From assembly GCA_012932865.1 (NCBI GenBank), contig SAXG01000113.1, positions 1-64,000 of the forward strand: 64,000 nucleotides of DNA. Direction: 5' to 3'. Positions within the stretch are counted from its first letter, which is position 1, and every line of letters begins with the position of its first letter. Below the pieces are notes generated by a model. It did not search any database. It was not told the origin of the DNA and saw nothing but the letters and a program-made list of their open reading frames with translations. Shown in pieces: positions 33,667 to 42,831 of this stretch. The DNA comes from Amylostereum areolatum (taxonomy: Eukaryota > Basidiomycota > Agaricomycetes > Russulales > Stereaceae). A program made the position numbers and the translations under genes.

Positions 33667-34671
33667 CTATGCCCCGGTGCCCTCAGCAGCGCGGCGGGCG
33701 TGGATGAGGGCTTGAAGTAGGACGGGGTTCTTGCGGATGTACTGCTTGAATGCGTCCGAGCTCCAGCGCCCGATGGCCTGGATACGGTCGTCGGGGTAGC
33801 CCTCAGTGGCGTAAAAGGTGGCTCCTCCGGGACGGAGGGAGTGCCCGCCGATGTTCGAGTTGGGGAAGAGCGACTCGAGGCGGTTAATGAACCAGCTGCG
33901 CGTGGGGACCGTCCCGTCCTGCCTGACCCACAGCTCGGGAAGGAGGGTGGCAAAGCGGTCGCGGCCGGTGATGTATGCGCGGAAAAGCTGGTAGGGGTCG
34001 ACGGCTTCCGTGTCACGTCTCGGGATGACCACCCTGTTGCCCTCGAAAAATCGGTCGGCCTTGTGTGTTGGGAGGAGGTATGAGTACGCGGTGTCTAGGA
34101 ACTCCACGCTCGACCTCCGGATCGTCTTGCGGTGTGAGCGCAGGGCGCCGTTGTCACTGCAGACAAGTTCACCAAGGCGGTGGAGCCCGAAGAACCCTGC
34201 CGTGATGAGTGCGAGGAAGAGGCAGTCGTCGTGGGTGGGGTTTGGGTAGTGGCGGATTGTGAATTCGAGGTCGTCGAGGGATAAGGCGTCGCGGCGGGAG
34301 ATTGGGGAGTTATAGAGGCGGTTGCAGCCTGCCAGTGTCCGTGTGACAAGGGCGCTGCGGCGCGTGGCGCGAACATGTGGGAAGTGGGGTTCAAGCTGGT
34401 TGCAGATCCCTGATAGGTATGCGGGGATTGAGCGGGGAGAGATGTGTTGGGCCATGAAGACCACATAGAAGGACAGGGTGTCGGCGGTGGGTTCGATGTC
34501 AAAGCTGTGGAGCTTACAGAAGGTCAGGTATGATTGGAGGTGGGATGTGTATGATAGGCGCGTGGAAATGTCAATCGCGGCTCCGAGAGCGAGCGCCCGT
34601 TCGCGAACGAGGCGCTCGGATGTCCAGGCTTCGCGGCGCGGCTGCCTGGACGAGCGTGAGATCTGGAGCAT
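33667..34671 (-). CDS. Tyrosine recombinase of the Ngaro element
   Basis: Intact 334-residue ORF from ATG at 34671. An N-terminal SAM-like DNA-binding part (TRLSYTSHLQSYLTFCKLHS) precedes the catalytic domain: first Arg in FFGLHRLGEL, His-x-x-Arg in GGHSLRPGGAT, and the nucleophile Tyr in AFKQYIRKNP, with GRWSSDAF before it. These are the R-H-R-Y residues of the lambda-integrase fold, here integrating a circular cDNA. The ATG overlaps the TGA of the upstream RT/RNase H frame (TGATG, shared A at 34671), suggesting termination-reinitiation. Confidence 0.9.
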   Translation of the reverse strand: MLQISRSSRQPRREAWTSERLVRERALALGAAIDISTRLSYTSHLQSYLTFCKLHSFDIEPTADTLSFYVVFMAQHISPRSIPAYLSGICNQLEPHFPHVRATRRSALVTRTLAGCNRLYNSPISRRDALSLDDLEFTIRHYPNPTHDDCLFLALITAGFFGLHRLGELVCSDNGALRSHRKTIRRSSVEFLDTAYSYLLPTHKADRFFEGNRVVIPRRDTEAVDPYQLFRAYITGRDRFATLLPELWVRQDGTVPTRSWFINRLESLFPNSNIGGHSLRPGGATFYATEGYPDDRIQAIGRWSSDAFKQYIRKNPVLLQALIHARRAAEGTGA

Positions 34672-36500
34672 CAGCCCTGCGACCCCAGCGTCGAGCGTGG
34701 GGGTGAAAAGCCGTGGACACGGAGGGATGGTTGGTACTGTCGCACCACATTGAAAAGCCCCCGGGATAGGGCATCGGCAACTGTGTTCTTCTCACCTGGG
34801 ATATGGTGGACGCGGAGGTTGATGTGGGAGGCCATGAGGATTTCGGCTGCCCGGAAAAGGAGGTCGTTGTAACCGGCACGCGCTTTGAACGAGTCAAATA
34901 TCTGGACTGTGTTGAGGTTGTCGGTGTAGATAAGTAGCTTTGAGGGGACCTGGGGGAGGGCGGCCGCCCAGCTGAGTGCCGCGAGGACGCACAGTGCTTC
35001 GTACCAGAAGATGGTGTCTTCTGTGTTTGGGGCGGGGGGGGAGCGTCGATGCGAATCCTTGCCCAGCCTGTGGTGACCAGAAGCCGAGGCCGGACAGGGA
35101 TGCGTCGCAGAAGATAACCATGTCGGCTGTCGACGGATCCTATAGGCGCGCCCGTATTATGTGAATCCCGGAGGACTGCTGCAGGGTGGTCGCAAACCAG
35201 CGGAGGTCGCGTGAGACCTGTCCGTTGAGGAATATGGGGGCATTGGGCTTCTTTTTTCCGGATATTTTGGCATACGAGGACGCGAGCGCAGGGCGGAGGA
35301 GTGGTGCCACATTGAGCGCCCAGTTCATCCAGCCGAGCAGGCGCTGCCACTCGACGAGGCGACGGCGGCGGTCGGGGGCCTCGTCGATGAACGCGTGGAT
35401 GGCGGTGACTAGGTTGGAGATGCTCTCGGCGGAGAGAAAAATGGTCATGCTGACTGGGGAGACCTCAAAGCCGGTGATCACGAGAACACGGCCAAACTCC
35501 TGCTTGCTCTTCTCGTGCGGAATTCCGAGGAAGTCCCATAACTGGAGCAGTTGGACCTGCTTTGGGGGAAGCCATGCACCGTAGGGCTCATAGAAGGTGC
35601 AGCGGGGGTGACAGGTCATGGGAGAACGTGTCGTCGATGTAGGCAAGGAGGGCTTCAATATGGCGGATATTGACAGCAATCCACAGGACTAGTGCGAAGA
35701 AGGAGCACCACAGATTCCCGGAGGCGCGGCCTCTGAAGTTGTTGCAGCGGTCGACACGGCGGACACCGTCGATTGTGACAACCTGGCGGAGCTGGTATAA
35801 GGGGTGGATAGGGATGCGGCGGTAGGCTTGGGAGACGTCAGACTTGAATAGATAGATCGGCACGTTGCCGTGGTGCCGGCGGACGTGCAACAGGTTGTGC
35901 GCCAGATGCTGAACTGTGTCGAGACGGACGTGTACGTCATCCTTGTCTATGGTTGAGTTGGGTGAGAACTCGCCGGCAGAGTGGTCGACAATGAGGCGTA
36001 GCTTCCCCGATTTCTTGGGGATAACGCTGACGGGGACGCTGCACATGCCAGGGAGGAGGGGTTCTCCGGGGCGGCCGAAAGGTGGGGAGAAACGCCCGAG
36101 ACGTTCTTCCTCGAGGCATTGCTGTTTCGCAAACTCGAGCTCAGCGGGCGCGAGTGGGCGCTCGGGGTGGTCGCGCGTAATTGGGTAGTCGTCCGGGAAG
36201 TCGGCGTGCGGCCAGAAACCCTCGCGGAAACCGCGAATGACAGACTGGACGAACGGTCGATTGGGGTGGGTGACGAGAAGCGACTCGAAGTTGTCTATAT
36301 TGATGGGGGAGACGACCTTGAACAGCTCTGGGTATCTGTGAAGCGTCGCGAGTGCTATTTTGTCGTTGAGTGCGGAAGGGGGAGGTCCAGGGAGCGGCGC
36401 TGCCGTCTCCGTAGCGAGGGCCGACGGGGTGAGGATTGAGGCCTGCTCTTGACCCCACACGAAGCCGCGGAAACGGCGCGGTCCCGTCGGAGGGGTTGCT
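34671..36500 (-). pseudogene. Ngaro reverse transcriptase / RNase H, with multiple lesions
   Basis: RT runs from about 36450: PELFKVVSPINIDNFESLL, VIPKKSGKLRLIVDHSAGEF, FKSDVSQAYRRIPIHP and the active site AYIDDTFS (about 35640). Right after DDTFSHD the frame shifts; the continuation CTFYEPYGAWLPPKQVQLLQ (35590) is one frame over. A TAG interrupts at about 35140, and a second shift falls at a C-run near 35035. RNase H follows in the third frame (EDTIFWYEALCVLAALSWAA, IYTDNLNTVQIFDS, HHIPGEKNTVADALSRG) and ends at TGA 34671-34673. Lesions may be mutations or homopolymer sequencing errors; as written no functional RT is made. Confidence 0.85.
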
Positions 36501-37958
36501 TCAGTGGTTGGTGTGGGCGGAGCCGTCGCCGCGGCCACACTCGTGAGCACCGTGTTTTCCTCCGCATGAGGAGCACGCGTGGCGGTACTTGCACCCTTTG
36601 CCTGAGCAGTTCCCGGCGTTGAAGCGTCGGCAGATTTCGGTGGACTGCTGGGGGCCTTGCAAGCGGCGAGCTCCCGTCGCAGTGCTGCCTCGCGCGCGAG
36701 AGATGTTGCTGGTGGCCGGTCGCGAGGCCAGTCCAGCGGTGATGTGCATGGTCTCGAGTGCCGTAAACTCCTTGGTGTCTGAAAGCTCGAGGGCGTTGGA
36801 CCTGCCGACGCGGGCGCGGACAGCGTGGTCGTAGTTGAGAACGAGGTCGTCATGCCCGTGGACGGCGCCGAAGTAGTTGATGATGTGCCTGCGATAGGCG
36901 GCCAACTCGTCGCGTCGATGCGGGTAGACGAACGTGACGGCGTCCTGGTAGCGCTCGAATGCCATTCCCCACTCGCCGGATGTGGCGATGTGCTTCGCAG
37001 GCTTGGATGGTCCGCCGTGTAGCTCATACTCCCCGAGCTTCTGGATGTCGCGCCCGTCTCCCCCAATGGCGTAGAGGCTGGAAAAAACGACGTCGAGGTC
37101 GAAGTACGTGTCCGATAGGACTGCCTTCCATCCGGACTGGGGGAAATCGGGGCACTCGGGCATGGAGATGATGATGGTTTTGATTTCGTCGAGGTGCTGA
37201 AGGTAGTTGGCCTTGAGCTTGACGGTAAGCCGGCAGTTGTCAGAGAGCGCTGAGTCCGCTCGGCCGGAGAGGAAAGGGAGGGAGGAGTAGTCGAGCTTGC
37301 GTTTGGCTGGGCGCCCGTCGTCGCTGAAGTCGCCATCGAGGCGACGATGCTTGCCAGAAAGTCGGAAGTCGAGGTCGCTGTCGCGCGAGCGTCCGCGCTG
37401 GCGCTGGCGAGAGCGCGCGCGCTGAGGGGACCGGCTGTCGTCCGAGTGGGAGCGCCTTCGGCGAGCGCGCTCACGCGGGGTGCGCGGGCTGTCCCGCTCG
37501 TAGCTCCTGCCGCGCCGCGCGGTGCTGGCCGGCGAACGCGAGCGTCGGCGGCGGGTCTCTCCGACGTCGTTCCCGCCGAGTCCCCGCACACGGCGGAAAC
37601 CGTCCTCCTCGTTCGTGAGTCGCCGCTCGAGGGCCTCCTCAAGGAGCGAGACGAAGTGGTTGTAGGCTTGGGCCCGCGCCCCGCGTGCGGCGTCTTCGTC
37701 TTCTTCGGACAGGTCTGCGCGCGTACCGCTGGCGAGGAGGCCGTCGATGTTGGTGGCTGCATCCGCGAGGCGCAAGTGTCCACCTTCGAGCTGCTCGACG
37801 ACTCGCATGCAGTCGTCGGCGATGCCGGCGACGAAGAGCTGGGACAGGTCGGGCTGGATGCGTCGGGAGAGTGGCCGCCCACCTTGCGGCGTGTCGGGAC
37901 CCGGCCCCCCTGCGTGCGGTCCTTCCTCTTGCGGTACAACATGTTCAGTCTGGGCCAT
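36501..37958 (-). CDS. Gag-like protein of the Ngaro element
   Basis: ATG at 37958 (MAQTEHVVPQEEGPH), just inside A1, gives about 485 residues. An acidic/helical N-terminus and an Arg/Ser-rich region (RRRRSRSPASTARRGRS) precede a globular part (PECPDFPQSGWKAVLSDTYF, HIINYFGAVHGHDDLVLNYD). The C-terminus has Cys/His motifs EICRRFNAGNCSGKGCKYRH and CSSCGGKHGAHEC, typical of mushroom DIRS/Ngaro gag and probably RNA-binding. RT is in a different frame with no ATG nearby, so a frameshift or reinitiation is implied. Confidence 0.75.
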   Translation of the reverse strand: MAQTEHVVPQEEGPHAGGPGPDTPQGGRPLSRRIQPDLSQLFVAGIADDCMRVVEQLEGGHLRLADAATNIDGLLASGTRADLSEEDEDAARGARAQAYNHFVSLLEEALERRLTNEEDGFRRVRGLGGNDVGETRRRRSRSPASTARRGRSYERDSPRTPRERARRRRSHSDDSRSPQRARSRQRQRGRSRDSDLDFRLSGKHRRLDGDFSDDGRPAKRKLDYSSLPFLSGRADSALSDNCRLTVKLKANYLQHLDEIKTIIISMPECPDFPQSGWKAVLSDTYFDLDVVFSSLYAIGGDGRDIQKLGEYELHGGPSKPAKHIATSGEWGMAFERYQDAVTFVYPHRRDELAAYRRHIINYFGAVHGHDDLVLNYDHAVRARVGRSNALELSDTKEFTALETMHITAGLASRPATSNISRARGSTATGARRLQGPQQSTEICRRFNAGNCSGKGCKYRHACSSCGGKHGAHECGRGDGSAHTNH

Positions 37959-37978
37959 ATGGGAGTTGCGCGAGGGTT

Positions 37979-38341
37979 GAAAGCGGCGTGGGCGACGCGG
38001 CGAGGCAGACTCTGGCGAGAGGAGGGCGTCAGCGGAACGGTTCGAAGCGACGAAATGGGGACGGACCTGGCGAGACGAGGTGCTGGCAAGAGTTGGGGGC
38101 ATCAGCGGTGCCCCCCGAGCGACTCTTGTACTCTCTCGAGCGGGTACTTCCAAACCTAGCCCATCTGTAGCATCCCGCTACGGGCTAGGCAGGCTCCCGG
38201 TGCCAGGTCGTGCGCAGCCGCGGGCGCATCCCAACAAGTAGGTGGCGGCTCCGACGGGCGTCGGGAGCAGTCGCCCACGCGAGGACGGCACCGTGCGAAA
38301 GCGACGCCTGATTCGACTCCGAGAAACTCCTTTCAAGCCGA
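37979..38341 (-). repeat. Split direct repeat A1 of the Ngaro element (5' end)
   Basis: Outer end AAGCCGA at 38341, flanked by TATAAAGC of host DNA. It matches A2 over 363 bp and is expected to hold the element promoter. Confidence 0.9.
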
Positions 38342-38564
38342 TATAAAGCAATTCCCAAATTTCCGACATATCACGTAAGCTACGCATCCAAGAACCGACG
38401 CGCTCGTGCTCAGGCCCTTGAACGACTTGAATGCTCTTGAATGACAACACACACAAGGACACAATTTCCCGACACAATGCGCCACAACGCCTCCTTAATC
38501 AATCAAAATCAAAAATTGTATTATCTGGCCTCGTCCTAACCGGCATGACACTGGCAGTCCGCTC

Positions 38565-38573
38565 ATATATATA
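38565..38573 (+). promoter_or_regulatory. TATA box of the intact caspase-domain gene
   Basis: ATATATATA 58-66 bp before the ATG at 38631. Only ~290 bp separate this ATG from the Ngaro element, so distal promoter sequence may have been displaced. Confidence 0.5.
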
Positions 38574-38630
38574 CCTCACGCCGCTCGAGGATCTGCTCTT
38601 TGTCTTTCCTTCCTGCGCGGACACTCAAAT

Positions 38631-41025
38631 ATGGAGTCTATAACAAACCTTTCCGTCCAGTAAGTATCATATTACTCATCCCCCCGAAAACCTACTTCGA
38701 CATACTACCATAGGCAGCACCTATCAGCTATACAATCTCCCGTGTATCCTCCCAGTCCAAATCCTCAGCCGTCGATGCTGACTGGTTTTGCAGTACTCGG
38801 TCGCCCTTCCATGCATTGATCATAGGCATAGACAACTATGCTGCTTCCCCTCGCGTGCCCAATCTTCATGGTGCTGTAGCCGACACAGACGCTATGTGCA
38901 ATTATGTCCACAGTCGGCATCACGTCCCAGCGTCCCAAATCCGATGCTTGCGCAATGCAGAGGCTACGCGAACAGCCTTCATTGACGCGATCCAGTCTCT
39001 GGCTTCGGACGACGGCATCCAGAAGGGCGACACCATTTTGATTTACTACGCTGGACACGGCACTACATTTCCTTCCCCCGCCAAATGGGAACAAGGCGGA
39101 AAGATACAGTGCCTTGTCCCATACGATTGCTTCACAGAGGTCAACGGAAACACAGTATCGGGTATACCTGATTATACAATACGCGAGCTCCTTGAGCAGC
39201 TCGCGGAGGCGAAGGGCGACAATATTGTGCGTCCCCCACGTGTTGACCTGATACCATCTCTCATTGGCACCGGGTATATATATAGACCGTCATATTGGAC
39301 TGTTGTTATTCTGGATCGGGGACGCGTAATTTGCAGAGTCGCGCGCGGGGGTTCAGGCTCAAGGGGGACTTGGAAGGCCAACTTCCAGAGGACCTGGACA
39401 CAAATATCCTAGTGCCGGAAACTGGTGACCGCGCCACCAACTTCTCTTTCAGCGGTCTACGATCCCACGTCCTTTTGGCGGCATGCGGTTCACAGGAGAC
39501 TGCCTATGAAGATGATGAAGGAGGTGCTTTTACAAGAATGCTGTTGAGTGAGGTGAACGTCGCGGACGCGAACGACACCTACAGGGACTTGATTAAACGC
39601 ATGCGTCTACCCAGACGGTATTCTTCGTCAATTTCCGTCTCGTCGATGCCTTGCTGATGTACCACTACCAGGCAAAACCCTCAATGTGAAGGTTCCAACG
39701 CAGACCGTGTGCTATTCAAATCAGGTGTGGACAATCGACACATCAGCATATATCCCTTGCAGACAGTGGTTCACACTTTACGACTGCACGCTCAAGTCGA
39801 GGTTACCGGGTTCGCTTGCGCGTTCAGCGGACTCGAGCAGCAACTGCAGGATTCCTTCCCGGGACAACCTCATATTGTCCTGGTCGAGAGGCAGGACGCC
39901 GATGTCGCGATTGTCCATGAAAATGGCCAAATCGTGTTCCACATCCTGGACAACGTGTCTACTGGCCTTGGCCTCACGCGGATACACCAAGGCGTGAAAC
40001 CACAGATCGAGTCGATCATACCTCTCATACAAAGTGCCGCCCTTTATTACTCGGCTCTACGTGTTATGCCACGGAAGGAAAGCCTGCGAAACCATGTAGA
40101 GGTCGAGTTCACACAACTAGTGTCAGGGAGCAGCAAACAGGCCCACCCCGCATTCAAGTGGGTACCAGACGGCCGGAACCTCATTGACGCCGACAACAGA
40201 GTTGACCTCGAGGTGGATGAAAAGTCATGTTACGGTCTCAGAATTGTCAATACGTCCGACGATCCCTTGTATGCTTCAATTCTATCCTTCAACAACAGTG
40301 ACTTCAGCTTCGGTGTGCTCCTTGTATCCGTCTTTCCTCCTAGACGATGCTAAACTGGGTATCCAGATGAAATTTACCATCCGTCCATTTCCGGAGGGTG
40401 TCCCGATCCATCGATTGACTCGAAAGGCTCGCTGTGCATCGGATACGGGAGTGGTGGCGCTGCGCCGTTACAATATTCTCCACGGGAAGGGCAGGCTCTC
40501 AACGTCAGCTTCATTAGGCTGTTTTTGTCCAAGAAACCGATCGAACTCAGACACCCGCCTACGTCTGTAGTATCCTCTTCGAATGCATTGCCCCACGAAC
40601 ATTCTGTATTCCAGCTGCTGGAATGGGATGCAATCACGATAACAGTGGTACAGCATGCACCGAAGCGGTCTCCACCCTCCGACAATAGTGAGTAACTCAC
40701 TGTGCCGCCCTCAACGAAGCCATTCACCTTACCGGTGCTAGACTATGTCCCGCATGATGAACACGCGGTGTCTTCTCTCCCTGAGACACGTATTTCTCCG
40801 GACGCTTTCCCTCCGCCCACCGTCCCATCTTCCGATCATGCCGAACCTCTTCATACTTCACCACATTTGCAGTCGGAAGATCGATCCCCCACGAAGTCTG
40901 TTCGACAGGAGGCGCACCATGGGCACGCTTCCACCAACACCACTGAAGACGGTATCTGGTCGTGGACATGGGGATGGTCTCTACGGAGAACCTTGGGAAT
41001 GATTGGAAGTCTGTTTGTCTCATAA
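38631..41025 (+). CDS. Caspase-domain peptidase (C14, metacaspase-like), intact copy
   Basis: The p20-type domain starts about 38790 (FHALIIGIDNYAA). Catalytic His is in IYYAGHG (39056-39058). Catalytic Cys is in ILDCCYSGSG (second Cys, 39304-39306) after an intron GTGCGT...ATATATAG that restores DNITVILDCC. Then come FSFSGLRSHVLLAACGSQET and a long C-terminal region shared with the pseudogene at 20.6-23 kb (NRVDLEVDEKSCYGLR; IGYGSGGAAP). A final intron, 40688-40741, adds a tail ending WSWTWGWSLRRTLGMIGSLF, hydrophobic enough for membrane contact. The 5' exon phase (intron near 38661-38714) is not fully resolved. Relatives cleave after Arg/Lys or Asp and are linked to cell-death control; substrate here unknown. 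Confidence 0.8.
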
Positions 41026-42017
41026 GTAATCTATCGTCGGGAGACATTTCGCGAGGACAACAGACTGAACCAGATGTCGTACTGTATTTATTCCTGCATC
41101 GCCGGCACGTTTGTTTCGACAACGGACATTTTAACCTTGGACGAACCTGATACTGTACTTCCCATGTCAGGGAGTAAGTATTTATGTAAGTTAACGTTTA
41201 ACATTCATTGGCACGCATCACGATGGTACGCCGCGGAGCAATCGGCGCGAACTCGATCTAATATTCTAAGAGAAGAATGCCCACGACGGTGGGGCACGAC
41301 CTACTGTAGACCAGTCTCAGGCTGCCATGAGTCGTCGTGCGCGCTCTCGAGCCGGACCCTCGCAGGCGGATCGGAATCGCGGAGCCTGATGCGAGTCGGA
41401 GTGCCAGTGGCTCTGGAGAAGGCCCAGAGGCTGACGGTGACGGAGTCGGAGATCGTGGATGCGCCGCAAGAGGTGAGAGACGTTTACGAGCGTCGTGTCG
41501 ACGAGCTTGGGGTCCCGCTTTCAATGCATCTCGCCGTCCGCGGCGACGGCGGCGGGGGATGTCACGCCGACGGCTGGGCTCGCTTCCGACAGCGACAACG
41601 ACTCGCTCGGATCTTCTGGGCATTCCAGATCGAGGTTTCCGATGTGTTTAGGAAGGAGGAAAAAAACTCTGCGCTTGCCTCGTCTGGTCAGGAAATTGAT
41701 GGTTTGGTGAGGAGCGGACGATGGGTGACATTGCTAAGTTGGACGCGGTCCTGCGGGTTGGGAGTGAGTACTATACACGTCCCCTGTCCATTTACATACT
41801 TACCGGCAGTTATATGTATACAGTATCCATCCATCTAGTGAACTGGTCGTGCTGATGAGACTCACGAACTGTAATGAAAGTTTACTAGGAGCCTGTCAGT
41901 CCAGAAACTTGAAAGCAGTTGGATGTCCCCCTGCTCCCATACGCATGTGTTTTTCTTCACTTTGTCCGCTCGCAACTTACCCGTCGATGACGTGCTCCCG
42001 AGAGCAAGCCTTGTGTG
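41026..42017. other. No supported gene; ORFs with low-complexity composition
   Basis: Overlapping ORFs at 41328-41838 are rich in Arg, Ser and Gly in all frames. A GTGAGA donor-like site at 41474 hints at a spliced gene, but no domain is visible. I leave it unassigned. Confidence 0.4.
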
Positions 42018-42020
42018 ACC

Positions 42021-42510
42021 CACCGCGGGCAGAAGTCCATTTTTTCGGAGTCGAAACATATTCGAAATGGGCGATGAAAGTACAAATACCAATCGTGTTT
42101 TTACCTGGACAAAACACATTCCAAACATGTCCTTTCAGGCACATGTTCCTGCCTCGTGTACCCTCCTAAAACTTGAGGTTTCTGCCATGGGCAGCTATGA
42201 GTTCGAAATAAAGCCTTTTAGGACCATATTCTCCCTAAATTAAGCAGTTAGAAACCGGTTCCCCAAGGAGAATCAGTTTCGATTAGGAAAAGATCCGCCA
42301 AAAATTGCCCTGAAGCTTCTAATTTCAGATCAATCACTGCTCGTGGCGAAAATTTCTAGTTTTGGAAGGGTACATGAGGCAGGAACATGTGCCTGAGAGG
42401 ACATGTTTGGAATGTGTTTTGTCCAGGTAAAAACACGATTGGTATTTGTACTTTCGTCGCCCGTTTCGAATTCATTTCGACTCCGAAAAAATGGACTTCC
42501 GCCCGCGGTG
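42021..42510. mobile_element. Foldback transposon with ~150-bp inverted repeats
   Basis: The left arm from CACCGCGGGCAGAAGTCC (42021 to about 42172) is about 93% identical to the inverse of the right arm (about 42358-42510, ending GCCCGCGGTG). ACC borders both sides (42018-42020, 42511-42513), a possible 3-bp target duplication. The ~185-bp centre is non-coding. A CAC terminus with 3-bp duplication recalls CACTA elements, but the sequence is not CACTA itself. Confidence 0.75.
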
Positions 42511-42513
42511 ACC

Positions 42514-42831
42514 GCGCGTCGCCGTCGCGCTGAATCATCCGGTCGCGTCTGACGCGTGCTACACGTGACCCTTCCCTGATCTCTCATCATCGTCGACTAC
42601 CGTGACAGTCATTGAAAACATCCTTCCGGTTATCTATAAGTACTCTCGTTCAGGCTGGCATCCATCACTCGTTTCCCCCTTCTCCTTGCCCGATCAGCAA
42701 ACCTGCACTCTTCTCCCGTCCTCAGACTCGCCCAGGTCTGTGACCGTGTAGCGTCCGCCGCGGTTTCCTGGCGCTGACCGCCTCGTCTTGTGCAGATCTC
42801 AAGAGCGTTTGGAACGACCACTCCCACTACA
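42514..42831 (+). promoter_or_regulatory. Promoter/5' leader of the glutathione reductase gene
   Basis: A CTATAAGTA element near 42635 could serve as TATA. GTCTGTGACC...CTTGTGCAG (about 42736-42795) looks like a 5'-UTR intron. The foldback element ends at 42510, so the promoter is short. Confidence 0.4.

Larger units (their letters stand above)
32801..38341 (-). mobile_element. Ngaro/DIRS-type tyrosine-recombinase retrotransposon
   Basis: Read on the minus strand, the order is A1 (38341-37979), gag, RT/RNase H, tyrosine recombinase, B1 (33599-33486), A2 (33485-33123), B2 (32914-32801). A1/A2 are 363-bp and B1/B2 114-bp near-identical direct repeats, and B1 abuts A2. This split direct repeat layout with a tyrosine recombinase instead of integrase is diagnostic of Ngaro-like elements. 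As expected there is no target-site duplication. Gag and recombinase frames are intact; the RT/RNase H frame carries several lesions. Confidence 0.9.

Noticed and set aside
35588..38089. 833-residue minus-strand ORF spanning gag and RT of the Ngaro element
   Set aside because: Only its C-terminal ~300 residues are RT. The rest is the alternate frame of a GC-rich gag gene and of repeat A1, held open by composition.
42021..42510. CACTA transposon
   Set aside because: CAC start and possible 3-bp duplication fit, but the ends are not CACTA and no transposase is present, so only foldback element is claimed.
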